DNA of 64,000 nucleotides from Kitasatospora sp. SUK 42 (GCF_015776785.2 NZ_LFMD02000003.1:707798-771797); one strand, 5' to 3'; numbered from the stretch's first letter, positions 35,412-44,584 are shown. Program-made: numbers and translations. The notes: generated from the letters alone by a model not told the origin.

Positions 35412-35445
35412 AAGGGGCGGGACCGGATCACCGGTCCCGCCCCTT
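35412..35445. terminator. Bidirectional terminator, perfect 15-bp stem
   Basis: AAGGGGCGGGACCGG (35412-35426) pairs without mismatch with CCGGTCCCGCCCCTT (35431-35445) around loop ATCA, between two convergent genes. Confidence 0.9.
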
Positions 35446-35460
35446 CCGCATGCCGGTCCG

Positions 35461-36522
35461 TCAGCAGCAGTCCTGGACCACCAGCCCGGCGGGCAGGTGC
35501 TCCCCGCCGAAGACCGCGACCGTGGCCGGGTCCCCGCCGAGCGCGGCCACCGCGAGCAGCAGCGCCCCGGCCGTCCAGGTGGTGCGCTCCTCGGGCCAGA
35601 TCGCGTCGTCCTCGAAGACGTACCCGGTCCAGTACGCGCCGTCCTCGTGCCGCAGGTGCTTCTGGATCCAGCGCAGGATGTCCACCGCGCGGTCGGACTG
35701 TCCGATCGCCCAGAGCGCGAGGGCCAGTTCGGCGCTCTCGCCGCCGGTCACCCAGGGCCGGTCGCTGACGCAGCGCACGCCGAGGCCGGGCACGACGAAG
35801 CGGTCCCAGTCCCGTTCGATCCGCGCCACCGCGGCCTCGCCGCGCAGGCCCGTGCCGAGCACCGGGTAGTACCAGTCCATCGAGTAGCGGTCCTTGTCGA
35901 GGAACCGCTCGGGGTGGTGGGCGATGGCGTGCCGCAGCCGGCCGGCCGCGAGTTCCCAGTCGGGCTGCGGCTCCTCCAGGTAGTCGGCGATCGCCAGGCC
36001 GCAGCGCAGCGCGTGCAGGATGCTGGACGAGCCGGTGAGCAGCGCCTCCTCGGTGGCGGCGCCGTCCTCGTCGACCCGCCAGGCGATCGGGCCGCCGGGC
36101 AGCCGCAGCGAGACGATGAAGTCCAGCGCCCGCCGGACCACCGGCCAGATCCACTCCAGGAAGGCGTCGTCGCCGGTGCTGAGGTGGTGGTGCCAGACCC
36201 CGACCGCGATGTACGCGCAGAAGTTGCTCTCCTTGGCCCGGTCGGTGACCGCGCCGTCGGTGTAGGCGGCGTACCAGGAGCCGTCCGGGTTCTGCCGGGC
36301 GGCGAGCCAGCGGTAGGCGGCCTCGGCGGCGGCGTGCTCGCCGGCGGTGTCGAGGGCCATGGCGGCCTCGGTGTGGTCCCAGGGGTCGAGGTGGTGCCCG
36401 GCGAACCACGGTATGGCGCCGTCGGGGCGCTGCTCCATCAGGATGCTGCGGACGGTGCCGGCCGCCTGCTCGGCGTCCAGCACCCCGTCGAGCAGCAGCA
36501 CCTCGGGGACGGCGGCGGTCAT
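35461..36522 (-). CDS. Prenyltransferase-like alpha/alpha-toroid protein
   Basis: 353 residues. Repeats such as WLAARQNPDGSWYAAYTDG, HTEAAMALDTAG and WIQKHLRHEDGAYWTGYVFEDD are typical of the squalene-cyclase/prenyltransferase or six-hairpin glycosidase (alpha6/alpha6) fold. The DxDD motif of terpene cyclases is absent, so a carbohydrate-active role (glucan-type) fits its GT4 neighbour better. The ATG overlaps the stop of the methyltransferase gene (ATGA). It ends in CC, a small oddity. Confidence 0.85.
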   Translation of the reverse strand: MTAAVPEVLLLDGVLDAEQAAGTVRSILMEQRPDGAIPWFAGHHLDPWDHTEAAMALDTAGEHAAAEAAYRWLAARQNPDGSWYAAYTDGAVTDRAKESNFCAYIAVGVWHHHLSTGDDAFLEWIWPVVRRALDFIVSLRLPGGPIAWRVDEDGAATEEALLTGSSSILHALRCGLAIADYLEEPQPDWELAAGRLRHAIAHHPERFLDKDRYSMDWYYPVLGTGLRGEAAVARIERDWDRFVVPGLGVRCVSDRPWVTGGESAELALALWAIGQSDRAVDILRWIQKHLRHEDGAYWTGYVFEDDAIWPEERTTWTAGALLLAVAALGGDPATVAVFGGEHLPAGLVVQDCC

Positions 36523-37253
36523 GCGCCCGCCCGCCGCGGCTTCGAGGCGTACGCCACGAAGCTCTTGCCGATGACCGGGTTGAGCGCCTTCTCGGCGGCC
36601 TTCGTGAGGGTGCTGATCACCGGGGTGCCGACGATGTCCCAGACCAGCAGCTGGTGGTAGGCCTTGACCGGCAGTGCCTTGTCGTTGTTCACGCCGACGG
36701 CGCACTTGATCCACCAGTACGGCGAGTGCAGCGCGTGCGCGTGGTGGGTGCCGTACGGCTCCAGGCCGGCGTCCTTGAGCTTGCCGAGCAGTTCGTCGCC
36801 CCGGTAGATCCGGATGTGGCCGCCCTCGACCTCGTGGTACTCGTCGGACAGCGCCCAGCAGATCTTCTCGGGCAGCCAGCGCGGCACGGTGACGGCGAGC
36901 AGGCCGCCCGGCTTGAGGACGCGGAACATCTCCTTGAGCACGCCCCGGTCGTCCGGTATGTGCTCCATCACCTCAGAGATGATGATCTTGTCGAAGTACT
37001 CGTCCTCGAACGGCAGCGCCAGCGCGTTGCCCTCCATCGCGACCGCCGACGCGCCCTCGGGGGCCTCGCCGGCCTGCTCCATGGCGGCGAACCACTTCTT
37101 GACCTCGGCGATCTCCTCGGCGTTCTGGTCCAGGGCGATCACCTCGGCACCGCGGCGGTAGCACTCGAACGCGTGCCGGCCCCCGCCGCAGCCCAGGTCG
37201 AGCACCCGGTCGCCGGGGGCGAGCGGGAAGCGCGAGAAATCGACGGTCAGCAC
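36519..37253 (-). CDS. SAM-dependent methyltransferase (Methyltransf_11 type)
   Basis: 244 residues. I chose the GTG giving MLTVDFSRFPLAPG, with GGGAG 8 bases upstream; an ATG 15 bases earlier and a TTG further up are alternatives. SAM motif VLDLGCGGGRHAFE at ~20, then ALDQNAEEI, and EVMEHIPDDRGVL with the post-motif LKPGGLLAVTVPRW. The C-terminal half includes HHAHALHSPYWWIKC. Middle gene of a glycosyltransferase / methyltransferase / toroid protein cassette. Confidence 0.92.
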   Translation of the reverse strand: MLTVDFSRFPLAPGDRVLDLGCGGGRHAFECYRRGAEVIALDQNAEEIAEVKKWFAAMEQAGEAPEGASAVAMEGNALALPFEDEYFDKIIISEVMEHIPDDRGVLKEMFRVLKPGGLLAVTVPRWLPEKICWALSDEYHEVEGGHIRIYRGDELLGKLKDAGLEPYGTHHAHALHSPYWWIKCAVGVNNDKALPVKAYHQLLVWDIVGTPVISTLTKAAEKALNPVIGKSFVAYASKPRRAGA

Positions 37254-37350
37254 TTGCAGGGCTCCCATTCCTATTGCTACCAAGCGCTCTTGACGCTTCG
37301 TCAGGCCACGCGTCCGGTCACCCGGGGCGTGCCGCTCAAGAGCACGTCAC

Positions 37351-38661
37351 TCAGGGCACGTAGCGCCAGCCCGGCCCGGAGCGGGCCCTCGCGCCGGCGC
37401 CGGTGGCGATCGCCGCGCGGTACGCCTCGGCGGTCAGCTCGGCGGCCCGTTCCCAGGTGAACCGGGCCAGCACCCGCTCGCGTCCGGCCGCGCCGAGCCC
37501 GGCGCGCAGCGCCGGGTCGTCCAGCAGCCGGCCGAGCGCGCCGGCCAGCGCGTCCGCCTCCCCCGGCGGAACGGCCAGGCAGGTCTCGCCGTCCGGCCCG
37601 GCCACCTCGGGGATCGCCCCGCCGGTGGTGGCGACCAGCGGGGTGCCGGTAGCCATCGCCTCGGCGGCGGGCAGCGAGAAGCCCTCGTACAGCGAGGGGA
37701 CGCAGGCCACCTCGGCCGAGCGGTACAGGTCGACCAGCTCCCGGTCGGTCAGGCCGGTGCGGAACTCGATGTGCTCCGCCAGCCCGAAGCGGCGCACCGC
37801 CTCGGCCACCGGCCCGTCCTCCTTCTGCGGCTTGCCGACCACCACCAGGTGCGCGTCCCGCTCGGTCCGGACCTTGGCCAGCGCCTCGACCAGGAACACC
37901 AGCCCCTTGAGCGGCACGTCCGCGCTGGAGGTGGTGACGATCCGGCCGGGAACGCGCGCGATCTGCGCCGAGGGGGACCACAGCCGGGTGTCGGCGCCGA
38001 TCGGGACCACCGAGATCGCGCCGGGCGCGGCGCCCAGGTGCTCGGCGATCTCGCGCTGCGAGGTGCCGGAGACGGTGATCACGTGGTCCAGCCGGGCGGC
38101 GACCCGTCGCTGCATCCGGGTGAAGGCGTACCAGCGGCGCAGCGAGAGCCGCTTGAGCCGGGTGGCGGCCGCGTCCAGCTCCAGGCGGCGGTCCACGGTG
38201 ATCGGGTGATGGATCGTGGTGACCAGCGGGAAGCCGTGCCGGGCCAGGCCCAGCAGGCCGTAGCCGAGGGTCTGGTTGTCGTGCACCACGTCGTAGCGGC
38301 CCTTGTGCCGGGCCAGGTACTGCCGGGCGCGCAGCGAGAAGGTGAGCGGCTCGGGGAAGCCGCCGGTGCGCATGGTCGCGAACTCCAGCACGTCCACCGG
38401 GCCGCGGAACTCGTCGCGGGCGGGGGTGCGGAACGGGTCGTCGGCGCGGTAGAGGTCCAGGCTGGGCAGCTCGACCAGGCGCACCGAGCCGGGGCCGTCG
38501 ACCTCGTCCAGCACCGGGTACGGCTGGGCGCCGATCACGTCCACGTGGTGACCGAGCCTGGCCAGCTCACGGGAGAGGTGCCGTACGTACACGCCCTGAC
38601 CGCCGCAGAACGGGTCCCCGCGGTACGACAGCAGGGCAATCCGCAGCGACTGCGCGGTCAT
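37351..38661 (-). CDS. Family 4 glycosyltransferase
   Basis: 436 residues with GT-B fold. N-terminal GGQGVYVRHLSRELARLGHHVDV is the acceptor-side glycine loop; the donor-side motif is SLYEGFSLPAAEAMATGTPLVAT with the E-x7-E pair. Begins the minus-strand cassette with the methyltransferase (97 bases gap) and the toroid protein. It likely transfers a sugar to a cell-surface glycan or lipid; acceptor unknown. Confidence 0.93.
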   Translation of the reverse strand: MTAQSLRIALLSYRGDPFCGGQGVYVRHLSRELARLGHHVDVIGAQPYPVLDEVDGPGSVRLVELPSLDLYRADDPFRTPARDEFRGPVDVLEFATMRTGGFPEPLTFSLRARQYLARHKGRYDVVHDNQTLGYGLLGLARHGFPLVTTIHHPITVDRRLELDAAATRLKRLSLRRWYAFTRMQRRVAARLDHVITVSGTSQREIAEHLGAAPGAISVVPIGADTRLWSPSAQIARVPGRIVTTSSADVPLKGLVFLVEALAKVRTERDAHLVVVGKPQKEDGPVAEAVRRFGLAEHIEFRTGLTDRELVDLYRSAEVACVPSLYEGFSLPAAEAMATGTPLVATTGGAIPEVAGPDGETCLAVPPGEADALAGALGRLLDDPALRAGLGAAGRERVLARFTWERAAELTAEAYRAAIATGAGARARSGPGWRYVP

Positions 38662-38905
38662 CCTCGGCCCTCATCTCTGGCTGCTGGCTGTGCTGCCGGT
38701 CGTGCTGCACCGGTCGCTAAAGTAGATCAGGTTTCAGTGGCTGTGGAACTCGTCATCGGCCATGTGAACAATGAGAGACCTCGAAGATACCGGCCCGTAG
38801 CTTTCCGTCAGGAGCCAGGGTTGGTGATTCCCGCCACGCCGACCCCGTCGACGGCGTGTCGACCTTGTGGAGCACTCCGCCGCCCATCCGCCCCCGGGAG
38901 CCCCC

Positions 38906-39526
38906 TTGCCCTCGCCGACCCCGTCCGTGAGCCCCACCTCCCCGCCGCCGGGCGAGCCGCCGCTGACCGCGCGCCAGGCCGAGCGACGACGGCGGATCCT
39001 GCGGGCCGCCACCGCGCTGGCCGCCCGCGGCGGGTACGAGGCGGTGCAGATGCGGGAGGTCGCGGAGAGCGCGCAGGTCGCCCTCGGGACGCTGTACCGG
39101 TACTTCCCGTCCAAGGTGCACCTGCTGGTCGCGGTGATGCTGGAGCAGCTCCAGGGGCTCCGGGAGCACATCCGGCGGCACCCGCCGACCGACCGGGAGC
39201 CGGCCCTGCGGGTCGCCGACGCGCTCACCCGGGCCTTCCACGCCCTCCAGCGCGAGCCGCTGCTGGCCGAGGCGATGGTGCGGGCGCTCAGCTTCGCGGA
39301 CCGCTCGGTCGGCGCCGAGGTGGACCGGGTCAGCGTGGCCACCGGACAACTCATCCTGGACGCGATCGGCCAGTCCGGCCCGCCCAGCGAGAGCCAGCGG
39401 GCGGCCGTCCGGGTGATCGAGCACACCTGGCACTCGGCCCTGGTCGCCTGGCTCTCCGGGCGCGCCTCGATCGCCGAGGTCCGGGCCGACCTGCACACCG
39501 CGGCCCGACTGCTCTCCCTGCCCTGA
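38906..39526 (+). CDS. TetR family regulator, KstR-like
   Basis: 206 residues from the TTG that has GGGAG 5 bases upstream; a GTG at 38867 is an alternative. After a Pro/Ser-rich lead, the HTH is RRRRILRAATALAARGGYEAVQMREVAESAQVALGTLYRYFPSKVHLL. The VALGTLYRYFPSK recognition helix is that of the KstR (steroid/lipid catabolism) subgroup. GGAACnnGTTCC and TnnAACnnGTTnnA type palindromes occur just downstream (39560) and at 30856. It is divergent from the glycosyltransferase gene. Ligand unknown. Confidence 0.9.
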   Translation: MPSPTPSVSPTSPPPGEPPLTARQAERRRRILRAATALAARGGYEAVQMREVAESAQVALGTLYRYFPSKVHLLVAVMLEQLQGLREHIRRHPPTDREPALRVADALTRAFHALQREPLLAEAMVRALSFADRSVGAEVDRVSVATGQLILDAIGQSGPPSESQRAAVRVIEHTWHSALVAWLSGRASIAEVRADLHTAARLLSLP

Positions 39527-39559
39527 CCGTGCACCGGCCCGTCGTCGGCCCGCTGTGAC

Positions 39560-39573
39560 TGGAACCTGTTCCT
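39560..39573. promoter_or_regulatory. GGAAC-CT-GTTCC palindrome
   Basis: TGGAACCTGTTCCT fits TnnAACnnGTTnn and is a perfect GGAAC/GTTCC inverted repeat. It lies 34 bases after the TetR stop and just before the cobalamin riboswitch, so it could control the promoter of the B12 operon. Confidence 0.45.
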
Positions 39574-39599
39574 GCTCCGCCGGGCCCGCCGGGCACGGT

Positions 39600-39800
39600 C
39601 CGGCGGCTAGAGTCGACGGGCAGCACAACTCCATCCCGCTCCTCCCCCGGGGAAAGCCGGTGCGAATCCGGCGCTGACCCCGCAGCCGTGAGCCCGGCCG
39701 ACCCCGGCCCGGGTGAGTCGGAGCACCCGGGGAAGGGCGAGCGGCCAGTCCGGGCCCCGCGCCCGGCACCGTCGAGGACTACGGAAGGGCCCCGCCCGGG
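39600..39800 (+). promoter_or_regulatory. Cobalamin riboswitch
   Basis: The B12 core is visible at about 39650-39691: GGGGAAAGCCGGTGCGAATC, CGGCGCTGACCCCGC and AGCCGTGA, the classic order GGGAA-GCCGGTG-AATCCGG-C-GCTG-CCCGC-GTGA. The later conserved element GAGTCGGAGCACCCGG follows at 39715-39730. It is the 5' leader of five genes ending at 45420. Riboswitches of this class repress expression when B12 is plentiful, which fits uptake genes. Outer borders are approximate. Confidence 0.93.
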
Positions 39801-39832
39801 CCACACCGCTCACCGAAAGGCACACCCGCACC

Positions 39833-41068
39833 ATGCTCACCGCCGCCCGCCTGGGCGCCGCCGCCCTGTCCGCCGCGCTGCTCGCCGGCGTCGCCGCCGG
39901 ACCGGCCCTCGCCGACGTCCCCCCGCCCACCATCCCGGACGGCCTGTACGGCAAGAGCGACCCGACGTACGACGGCGTCTGGCGGCAGTCCCTGGCGCTC
40001 ACCGCGCTGACGGCGGCCAAGATCACCCCGGCCGACTCCGCGGTCGCGTGGCTCACCGGGCAGCAGTGCGAGGACGGCGGCTGGCCCTCCTACCGGGCCG
40101 CGGGCGCGGCCTGCGACGCCAAGTTCGAGGACAGCAACGCCACCGCCGTCGCCATCCAGGCCCTGGTCGCCCTCGGCGGGCACCAGAACGCCGTCGACAA
40201 GGGCGTGCAGTGGCTCAAGGCCAACCAGAACGCCGACGGCAGCTGGGCCTACAACCCCGGCAACCCGGGCGACGCCAACTCCACCGGGCTCGCCGTCAAC
40301 GCGCTGTTCGCCGCCAGGACCGACCCGGCGAGCGTCGCCAAGCCCTCGGGCGGGAAGAACGCCTTCGACGGCCTCGCCCGCTTCCAGCTCGGCTGCGCCG
40401 CCCCCGCCGACCAGCGCGGCGCCTTCGCCTACCAGCCGGACGCCGGCGGTGCCCTCGCCCCCAACGCCCTGGCCAGCGCCCAAGCCGCCCTCGCCGCGGC
40501 GGGCGGGCACCTGCCGGTCGCCACCACGGTGCGGGCCGACGCGAAGCCCAACCCCCTCGCCTGCTCCGACGGCTCCGCGCCCGCCACCGTCCCGCACGCC
40601 GAGGCGGGCGAGGCCGTCGGCGACTACCTCACCGGCCAGCTCGCGTCGGGCGACCAGCACCTCACCCTCACCACCCCGGGCGCCGAGCCGAAGCCCGACT
40701 TCACCGCCACCGCCTGGGCCGCCCTCGCCCTCACCCAGAGCGGCCACCCCGACCAGGCCTCCGGCGCCGTCGCGTGGCTGGAGCAGCAGGGCTCCGCCTG
40801 GACCAAGAACGGCACCGACGCCGCCGCCACCGCCAACCTCCTGCTGGTCACCCAGGCCGCCCAGCGCGACACCACCGACCTGACCCACCAGCTCACCGCC
40901 CTCGGCCCGGCCCCGAAGGCCACCGCCGCCGCGTCGGAGGAGGCGCAGCCGGCGGAGAAGAAGAAGGACGGCTTCGGCCAGTACTGGATGATCATCGTCG
41001 GGCTGCTGATAGGCGTCGGCGGCGGACTGCTGCTCAGCCTCCAGCGCAAGCGCAACCCCAACCTCTGA
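39833..41068 (+). CDS. Secreted, membrane-anchored alpha/alpha-toroid protein under B12 control
   Basis: 411 residues. A signal peptide (cut near ALA/DVPPP, ~28), then squalene-cyclase/prenyltransferase-type repeats (WLTGQQCEDGGWPSY, WLKANQNADGSWAYN, WAALALTQSGHPDQ) to ~365, then a linker and a C-terminal helix YWMIIVGLLIGVGGGLLLS with the basic tail QRKRNPNL. So it faces outside, tethered by its C-terminus. It is first in a riboswitch-controlled operon with an ECF transporter. The alpha6/alpha6 barrel is the fold of the B12-binding half of intrinsic factor and transcobalamin, so a cobalamin-capture role is attractive, but is inference. Confidence 0.9.
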   Translation: MLTAARLGAAALSAALLAGVAAGPALADVPPPTIPDGLYGKSDPTYDGVWRQSLALTALTAAKITPADSAVAWLTGQQCEDGGWPSYRAAGAACDAKFEDSNATAVAIQALVALGGHQNAVDKGVQWLKANQNADGSWAYNPGNPGDANSTGLAVNALFAARTDPASVAKPSGGKNAFDGLARFQLGCAAPADQRGAFAYQPDAGGALAPNALASAQAALAAAGGHLPVATTVRADAKPNPLACSDGSAPATVPHAEAGEAVGDYLTGQLASGDQHLTLTTPGAEPKPDFTATAWAALALTQSGHPDQASGAVAWLEQQGSAWTKNGTDAAATANLLLVTQAAQRDTTDLTHQLTALGPAPKATAAASEEAQPAEKKKDGFGQYWMIIVGLLIGVGGGLLLSLQRKRNPNL

Positions 41069-41844
41069 TGCGACCCGCGTCCTTCCCTTCGGTGCCCTCG
41101 GCGTCCTCGCCCTCGGTGCCCTCCCCCGTCTCCCGGCTCCGCTCGCGGCGGGGGCCCCTCACGCTGCTCCTCCCCCTGCTCGGCGCGGTGCTGCTGCTGT
41201 GCGCCGCCTCGCCCGCGCAGGCGGCCGGGTACCGGTACTGGTCGTTCTGGCGCGGGGCCGAGGGCGGGAGCTGGGCGTACCAGCAGCAGGGCCCCGCGGT
41301 CGCCGTGCCGCCGGACGGCGCGGTGGACGGCTGGCGGTTCGCGGTCAGCCCCGACGGCGGACAGGACGCCGCGAAGCCCCGTGCGGAGGCGCGCTTCGAC
41401 GTGATCTGCGCGGACACGCCCGCGCAGGACGGGCACAAGCGAGTGGCCGTCCTGCTGGACTTCGGGACCGCCGAGGACGCCGGGGCGTCCGCCGCGCAGC
41501 CGCCCGAGCAGCGGACGGCCTGCGCCAGCGTCACACCGCGCGCCACCTCCGCCGAGGTGCTGGCCGCCGTCGCCCCGCCGCTGCGGTACGACACCAACGG
41601 CGTGCTGTGCGCCATCGCCGGCTACCCCAAGGCGGGCTGCGCCGACCAGCTCGGCGCAGCCGCTCAGCCTGACACCGGCACCGGCACCGGCACCGGGTCC
41701 GGATCCGGGTCCGGGTCCGGCACCGCGTCCGGGTCCGCCGGGCACGACGGCGGCCCGAACGTCGGCCTGATCGCCGGTGGCGCGCTGGTCGCCGTCCTCG
41801 CCGGCGGCGCCGTCTGGCAGGCCCGCCGCCGCCGCAACCCCTGA
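41068..41844 (+). CDS. Secreted, membrane-anchored protein of B12 operon (SCO2325-like)
   Basis: 258 residues; its ATG overlaps the previous stop (TGATG). Signal peptide to ~50 (ASPAQA/AGYRYWSFW), an extracellular domain of ~140 residues beginning YRYWSFWRGAEGGSWAYQQQGP with DGWRF and Cys pairs, a (GT/GS)n linker, and a C-terminal helix with RRRRNP tail. The same anchor design as its neighbour suggests the two work together at the membrane surface. No enzyme motif; widely present beside these ECF genes in streptomycetes. Confidence 0.87.
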   Translation: MRPASFPSVPSASSPSVPSPVSRLRSRRGPLTLLLPLLGAVLLLCAASPAQAAGYRYWSFWRGAEGGSWAYQQQGPAVAVPPDGAVDGWRFAVSPDGGQDAAKPRAEARFDVICADTPAQDGHKRVAVLLDFGTAEDAGASAAQPPEQRTACASVTPRATSAEVLAAVAPPLRYDTNGVLCAIAGYPKAGCADQLGAAAQPDTGTGTGTGSGSGSGSGTASGSAGHDGGPNVGLIAGGALVAVLAGGAVWQARRRRNP

Positions 41845-41864
41845 CCCCCACCCAGGACAGATCC

Positions 41865-42971
41865 GTGAGCAGCACCGCCCGTAGCACCCGACCGCCCACC
41901 GGCCCCCGCCAACTGCACCCCGGGGCCTGGTGGTTGTGGGCGCTCGGGCTGGGCGCGGCGGCCACCCGCACCACCAACCCGGCCATCCTGCTGCTGCTCG
42001 TCGCGACCGCCGGGTACGTGGTCGCGGCCCGGCGCGGCGACGCGCCCTGGTCCCGGTCGTACGGGGCGTTCCTGCGCCTGGGGCTGCTGGTGCTCGGCAT
42101 CCGGCTGGTCTTCGCCGTGCTGCTCGGCTCGCCGATCCCCGGCACCCATGTGCTGTTCACGCTGCCCGAAGTCCCGCTCCCCGCCTGGGCGCAGGGCGTG
42201 CGGATCGGCGGGCGGGTCACCGCCGAGGGCCTGCTGGCGGCGCTGTACGACGGGCTGCGGCTGGCCACCCTGCTGATCTGCGTCGGCGCCGCCAACTCCC
42301 TCGCCAGCCCGGCCCGGCTGCTGCGCGCCCTGCCGGGCGCGCTCTACGAGGCGGGCGTGGCCGTGGTGGTGGCGATGACCTTCGCGCCGAACCTGGTCGC
42401 CGACGTCCGCCGGCTGCGCGCCGCACGCCGCCTGCGCGGCCGCACCGACAAGGGCATCGCCGCCGTGCTGAGCGTCGGACTGCCCGTGCTGGAGGGCGCG
42501 TTGGAGCGGTCCATCGCGCTGGCGGCGGCGATGGACACCCGGGGCTTCGGCCGCACCGCCGACGTCCCGCGCCCGCTCGCCCGGGCGACCGCCGCGCTCA
42601 CCCTGGCCGGGCTGCTCGGGGTCTGCCTGGCCGCGTACGGGCTACTGACCGCCGGGGGCGCCGGCTGGGCGCTGCCCGTCCTGCTGATCGGGCTGGCCGC
42701 CGCCTTCGCCGGACTGCTGCTCGGCAGCCGACGATCCGTCAGGACCCGTTACCGGCCCGACCCCTGGGCGCTGCCCGAATGGCTGACCGCCGGCTCCGGC
42801 GCCGCCGTGGCCGGGCTCACCATCCACCTCTCCGGCAGCGACCCGGCGGCCTTCGCCCCCACCGTCGTCCCGCCGACCGTCCCCGTGCTGCCACTGGCCG
42901 CCGTGCTGACCGTACTCCTCGGCCTGGTACCGGCGTTCGCCGCCCCGACCCCGCCCCGGAGGGCATCGTGA
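41865..42971 (+). CDS. ECF transporter transmembrane T component (CbiQ/EcfT family)
   Basis: 368 residues, GTG start. Hydrophobic helices with the EcfT coupling motifs ARRLRGR (~190; consensus A-R-x/G pattern) and AAAMDTRGFGRT (~225). It joins the ATPase to the substrate-binding protein in an ECF complex. Its stop overlaps the next start (GTGA). Given the riboswitch, it is probably the T part of a cobalamin (Cbr-type) transporter. Confidence 0.92.
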   Translation: MSSTARSTRPPTGPRQLHPGAWWLWALGLGAAATRTTNPAILLLLVATAGYVVAARRGDAPWSRSYGAFLRLGLLVLGIRLVFAVLLGSPIPGTHVLFTLPEVPLPAWAQGVRIGGRVTAEGLLAALYDGLRLATLLICVGAANSLASPARLLRALPGALYEAGVAVVVAMTFAPNLVADVRRLRAARRLRGRTDKGIAAVLSVGLPVLEGALERSIALAAAMDTRGFGRTADVPRPLARATAALTLAGLLGVCLAAYGLLTAGGAGWALPVLLIGLAAAFAGLLLGSRRSVRTRYRPDPWALPEWLTAGSGAAVAGLTIHLSGSDPAAFAPTVVPPTVPVLPLAAVLTVLLGLVPAFAAPTPPRRAS

Positions 42972-44584
42972 TCACCTTCGAGCAGGTCTCCGTACGGTAC
43001 GCGGACTCCGCCGCGCCCGCGCTCAGCGGCGTCGACCTCACCGTCCCCGAGGGCGAACTCTGCCTGTTGGTGGGCCCGTCGGGCTCCGGCAAGTCCACCC
43101 TGCTGGGGACGGTCAGCGGCCTGGTGCCACACTTCACCGGCGGCGTGCTGCACGGCCGGGTCACCGTCGGCGGCCGGGACACCCGCGAACACCGGCCGCG
43201 CGAACTCGCCGACCTGGTCGGCACGGTGGGCCAGGACCCACTGGCCCAGTTCGTCACCGACACCGTGGAGGACGAACTCGCCTACGGCATGGAGTCCCTG
43301 GGCCTGCCCGGCGACGTCATGCGCCGCCGGGTCGAGGAGACCCTCGACCTGCTCGGCCTCGCCGACCTGCGCGACCGTTCGTTGAACTCCCTCTCCGGCG
43401 GCCAGCAGCAGCGCGTCGCCATCGGCTCGGTGCTCACCGTGCACCCGCGCGTGCTGGTGCTCGACGAACCCACCTCGGCACTCGACCCGGGCGCGGCCGA
43501 GGAGGTGCTGGCCGTGCTCCAGCGGCTGGTGCACGACCTCGGCACCACCGTGCTGCTGGCCGAGCACCGGCTGGAGCGGGTCGTCCAGTACGCCGACCAG
43601 GTGCTGCTGCTCACCCCCGGCGCGGCACCCGTGCTCGGCGAACCGGCCGAGGTGATGGCCCACTCGCCGGTGCACCCGCCGGTGGTCGGCCTCGGGCGGC
43701 TCGCGGGGTGGCGGCCGCTGCCGCTGTCCGTCCGCGACGCCCGGCGCAAGGCGGCGCCGCTGCGTGCGTCGCTGGACGGCCGGGTGCCCGCTGCCGCCTC
43801 GGCTCCGGACGGCGCCCCGATCGCCGTTTCCGACCGCCTCGCCGTCCGGCGCGGCCCGGTCCAGGCCCTGCGCGGGGTGGACCTCGCGCTCCACCCCGGC
43901 GAGATCACCGCCCTGATGGGCCGCAACGGTGCCGGCAAGTCCACCCTGCTCGGCGGCCTCGTCGGCCTGCACGCCCCCGCCTCCGGCAGCGTCACCGTCG
44001 GCGGCCGCACCCCGCACCGCACCCGCCCCGCCGAGCTGATCCGCCAGGTCGGCCTCGTCCCGCAGGACCCGCGCGACCTGCTGTACGGCGAATCGGTCGC
44101 CGCCGAATGCGCCTCGGCGGACGCGGACGCCAAGGCTGCTCCCGGCACCTGCCGCGCCCTGGTCGAACGTCTGCTACCCGGCATCGCCGACGACACCCAC
44201 CCTCGCGACCTCTCCGAAGGCCAGCGGCTCACCCTGGCGCTCGCCGTCGTGCTCACCGCCCGGCCCCCGCTGCTGCTCCTCGACGAGCCGACCCGCGGCC
44301 TGGACTACGCGGCCAAGGCCCGGCTGGTGGAGATCCTGCGCGCGTTGGCGGCCGAGGGCCACGCCGTGCTGCTGGCCACCCACGACGTCGAGCTCGCCGC
44401 CGAACTCGCCCACCGCACGGTGATCCTCGCCGAGGGCGAGATCGTCGCGGACGGCCCGACGGCGGAGGTCGTCGTCTCCTCGCCGACGTTCGCCCCACAG
44501 GTCGCCAAGGTGCTCGCGCCGGGGCCGTGGCTCACCGTCGGGCAGGTCGCGGAGGCGCTGGGCGCGGAGGCGCTGGGCGTATGA
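42968..44584 (+). CDS. Fused double ATPase (EcfA-EcfA') of the ECF transporter
   Basis: 538 residues with two complete ABC ATPase domains. First: Walker A VGPSGSGKST (~36), Q-loop VGQDPLAQFV, signature LSGGQQQRV (~145), Walker B VLVLDEPTSALD. Second (from ~285): MGRNGAGKST, VPQDPRDLLY, LSEGQRLTL, LLLLDEPTRGLD. In other bacteria these are two separate genes. Start GTG overlaps the T-component stop and its own stop overlaps the S component (ATGA), so the three are tightly coupled. Confidence 0.94.
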   Translation: MITFEQVSVRYADSAAPALSGVDLTVPEGELCLLVGPSGSGKSTLLGTVSGLVPHFTGGVLHGRVTVGGRDTREHRPRELADLVGTVGQDPLAQFVTDTVEDELAYGMESLGLPGDVMRRRVEETLDLLGLADLRDRSLNSLSGGQQQRVAIGSVLTVHPRVLVLDEPTSALDPGAAEEVLAVLQRLVHDLGTTVLLAEHRLERVVQYADQVLLLTPGAAPVLGEPAEVMAHSPVHPPVVGLGRLAGWRPLPLSVRDARRKAAPLRASLDGRVPAAASAPDGAPIAVSDRLAVRRGPVQALRGVDLALHPGEITALMGRNGAGKSTLLGGLVGLHAPASGSVTVGGRTPHRTRPAELIRQVGLVPQDPRDLLYGESVAAECASADADAKAAPGTCRALVERLLPGIADDTHPRDLSEGQRLTLALAVVLTARPPLLLLDEPTRGLDYAAKARLVEILRALAAEGHAVLLATHDVELAAELAHRTVILAEGEIVADGPTAEVVVSSPTFAPQVAKVLAPGPWLTVGQVAEALGAEALGV

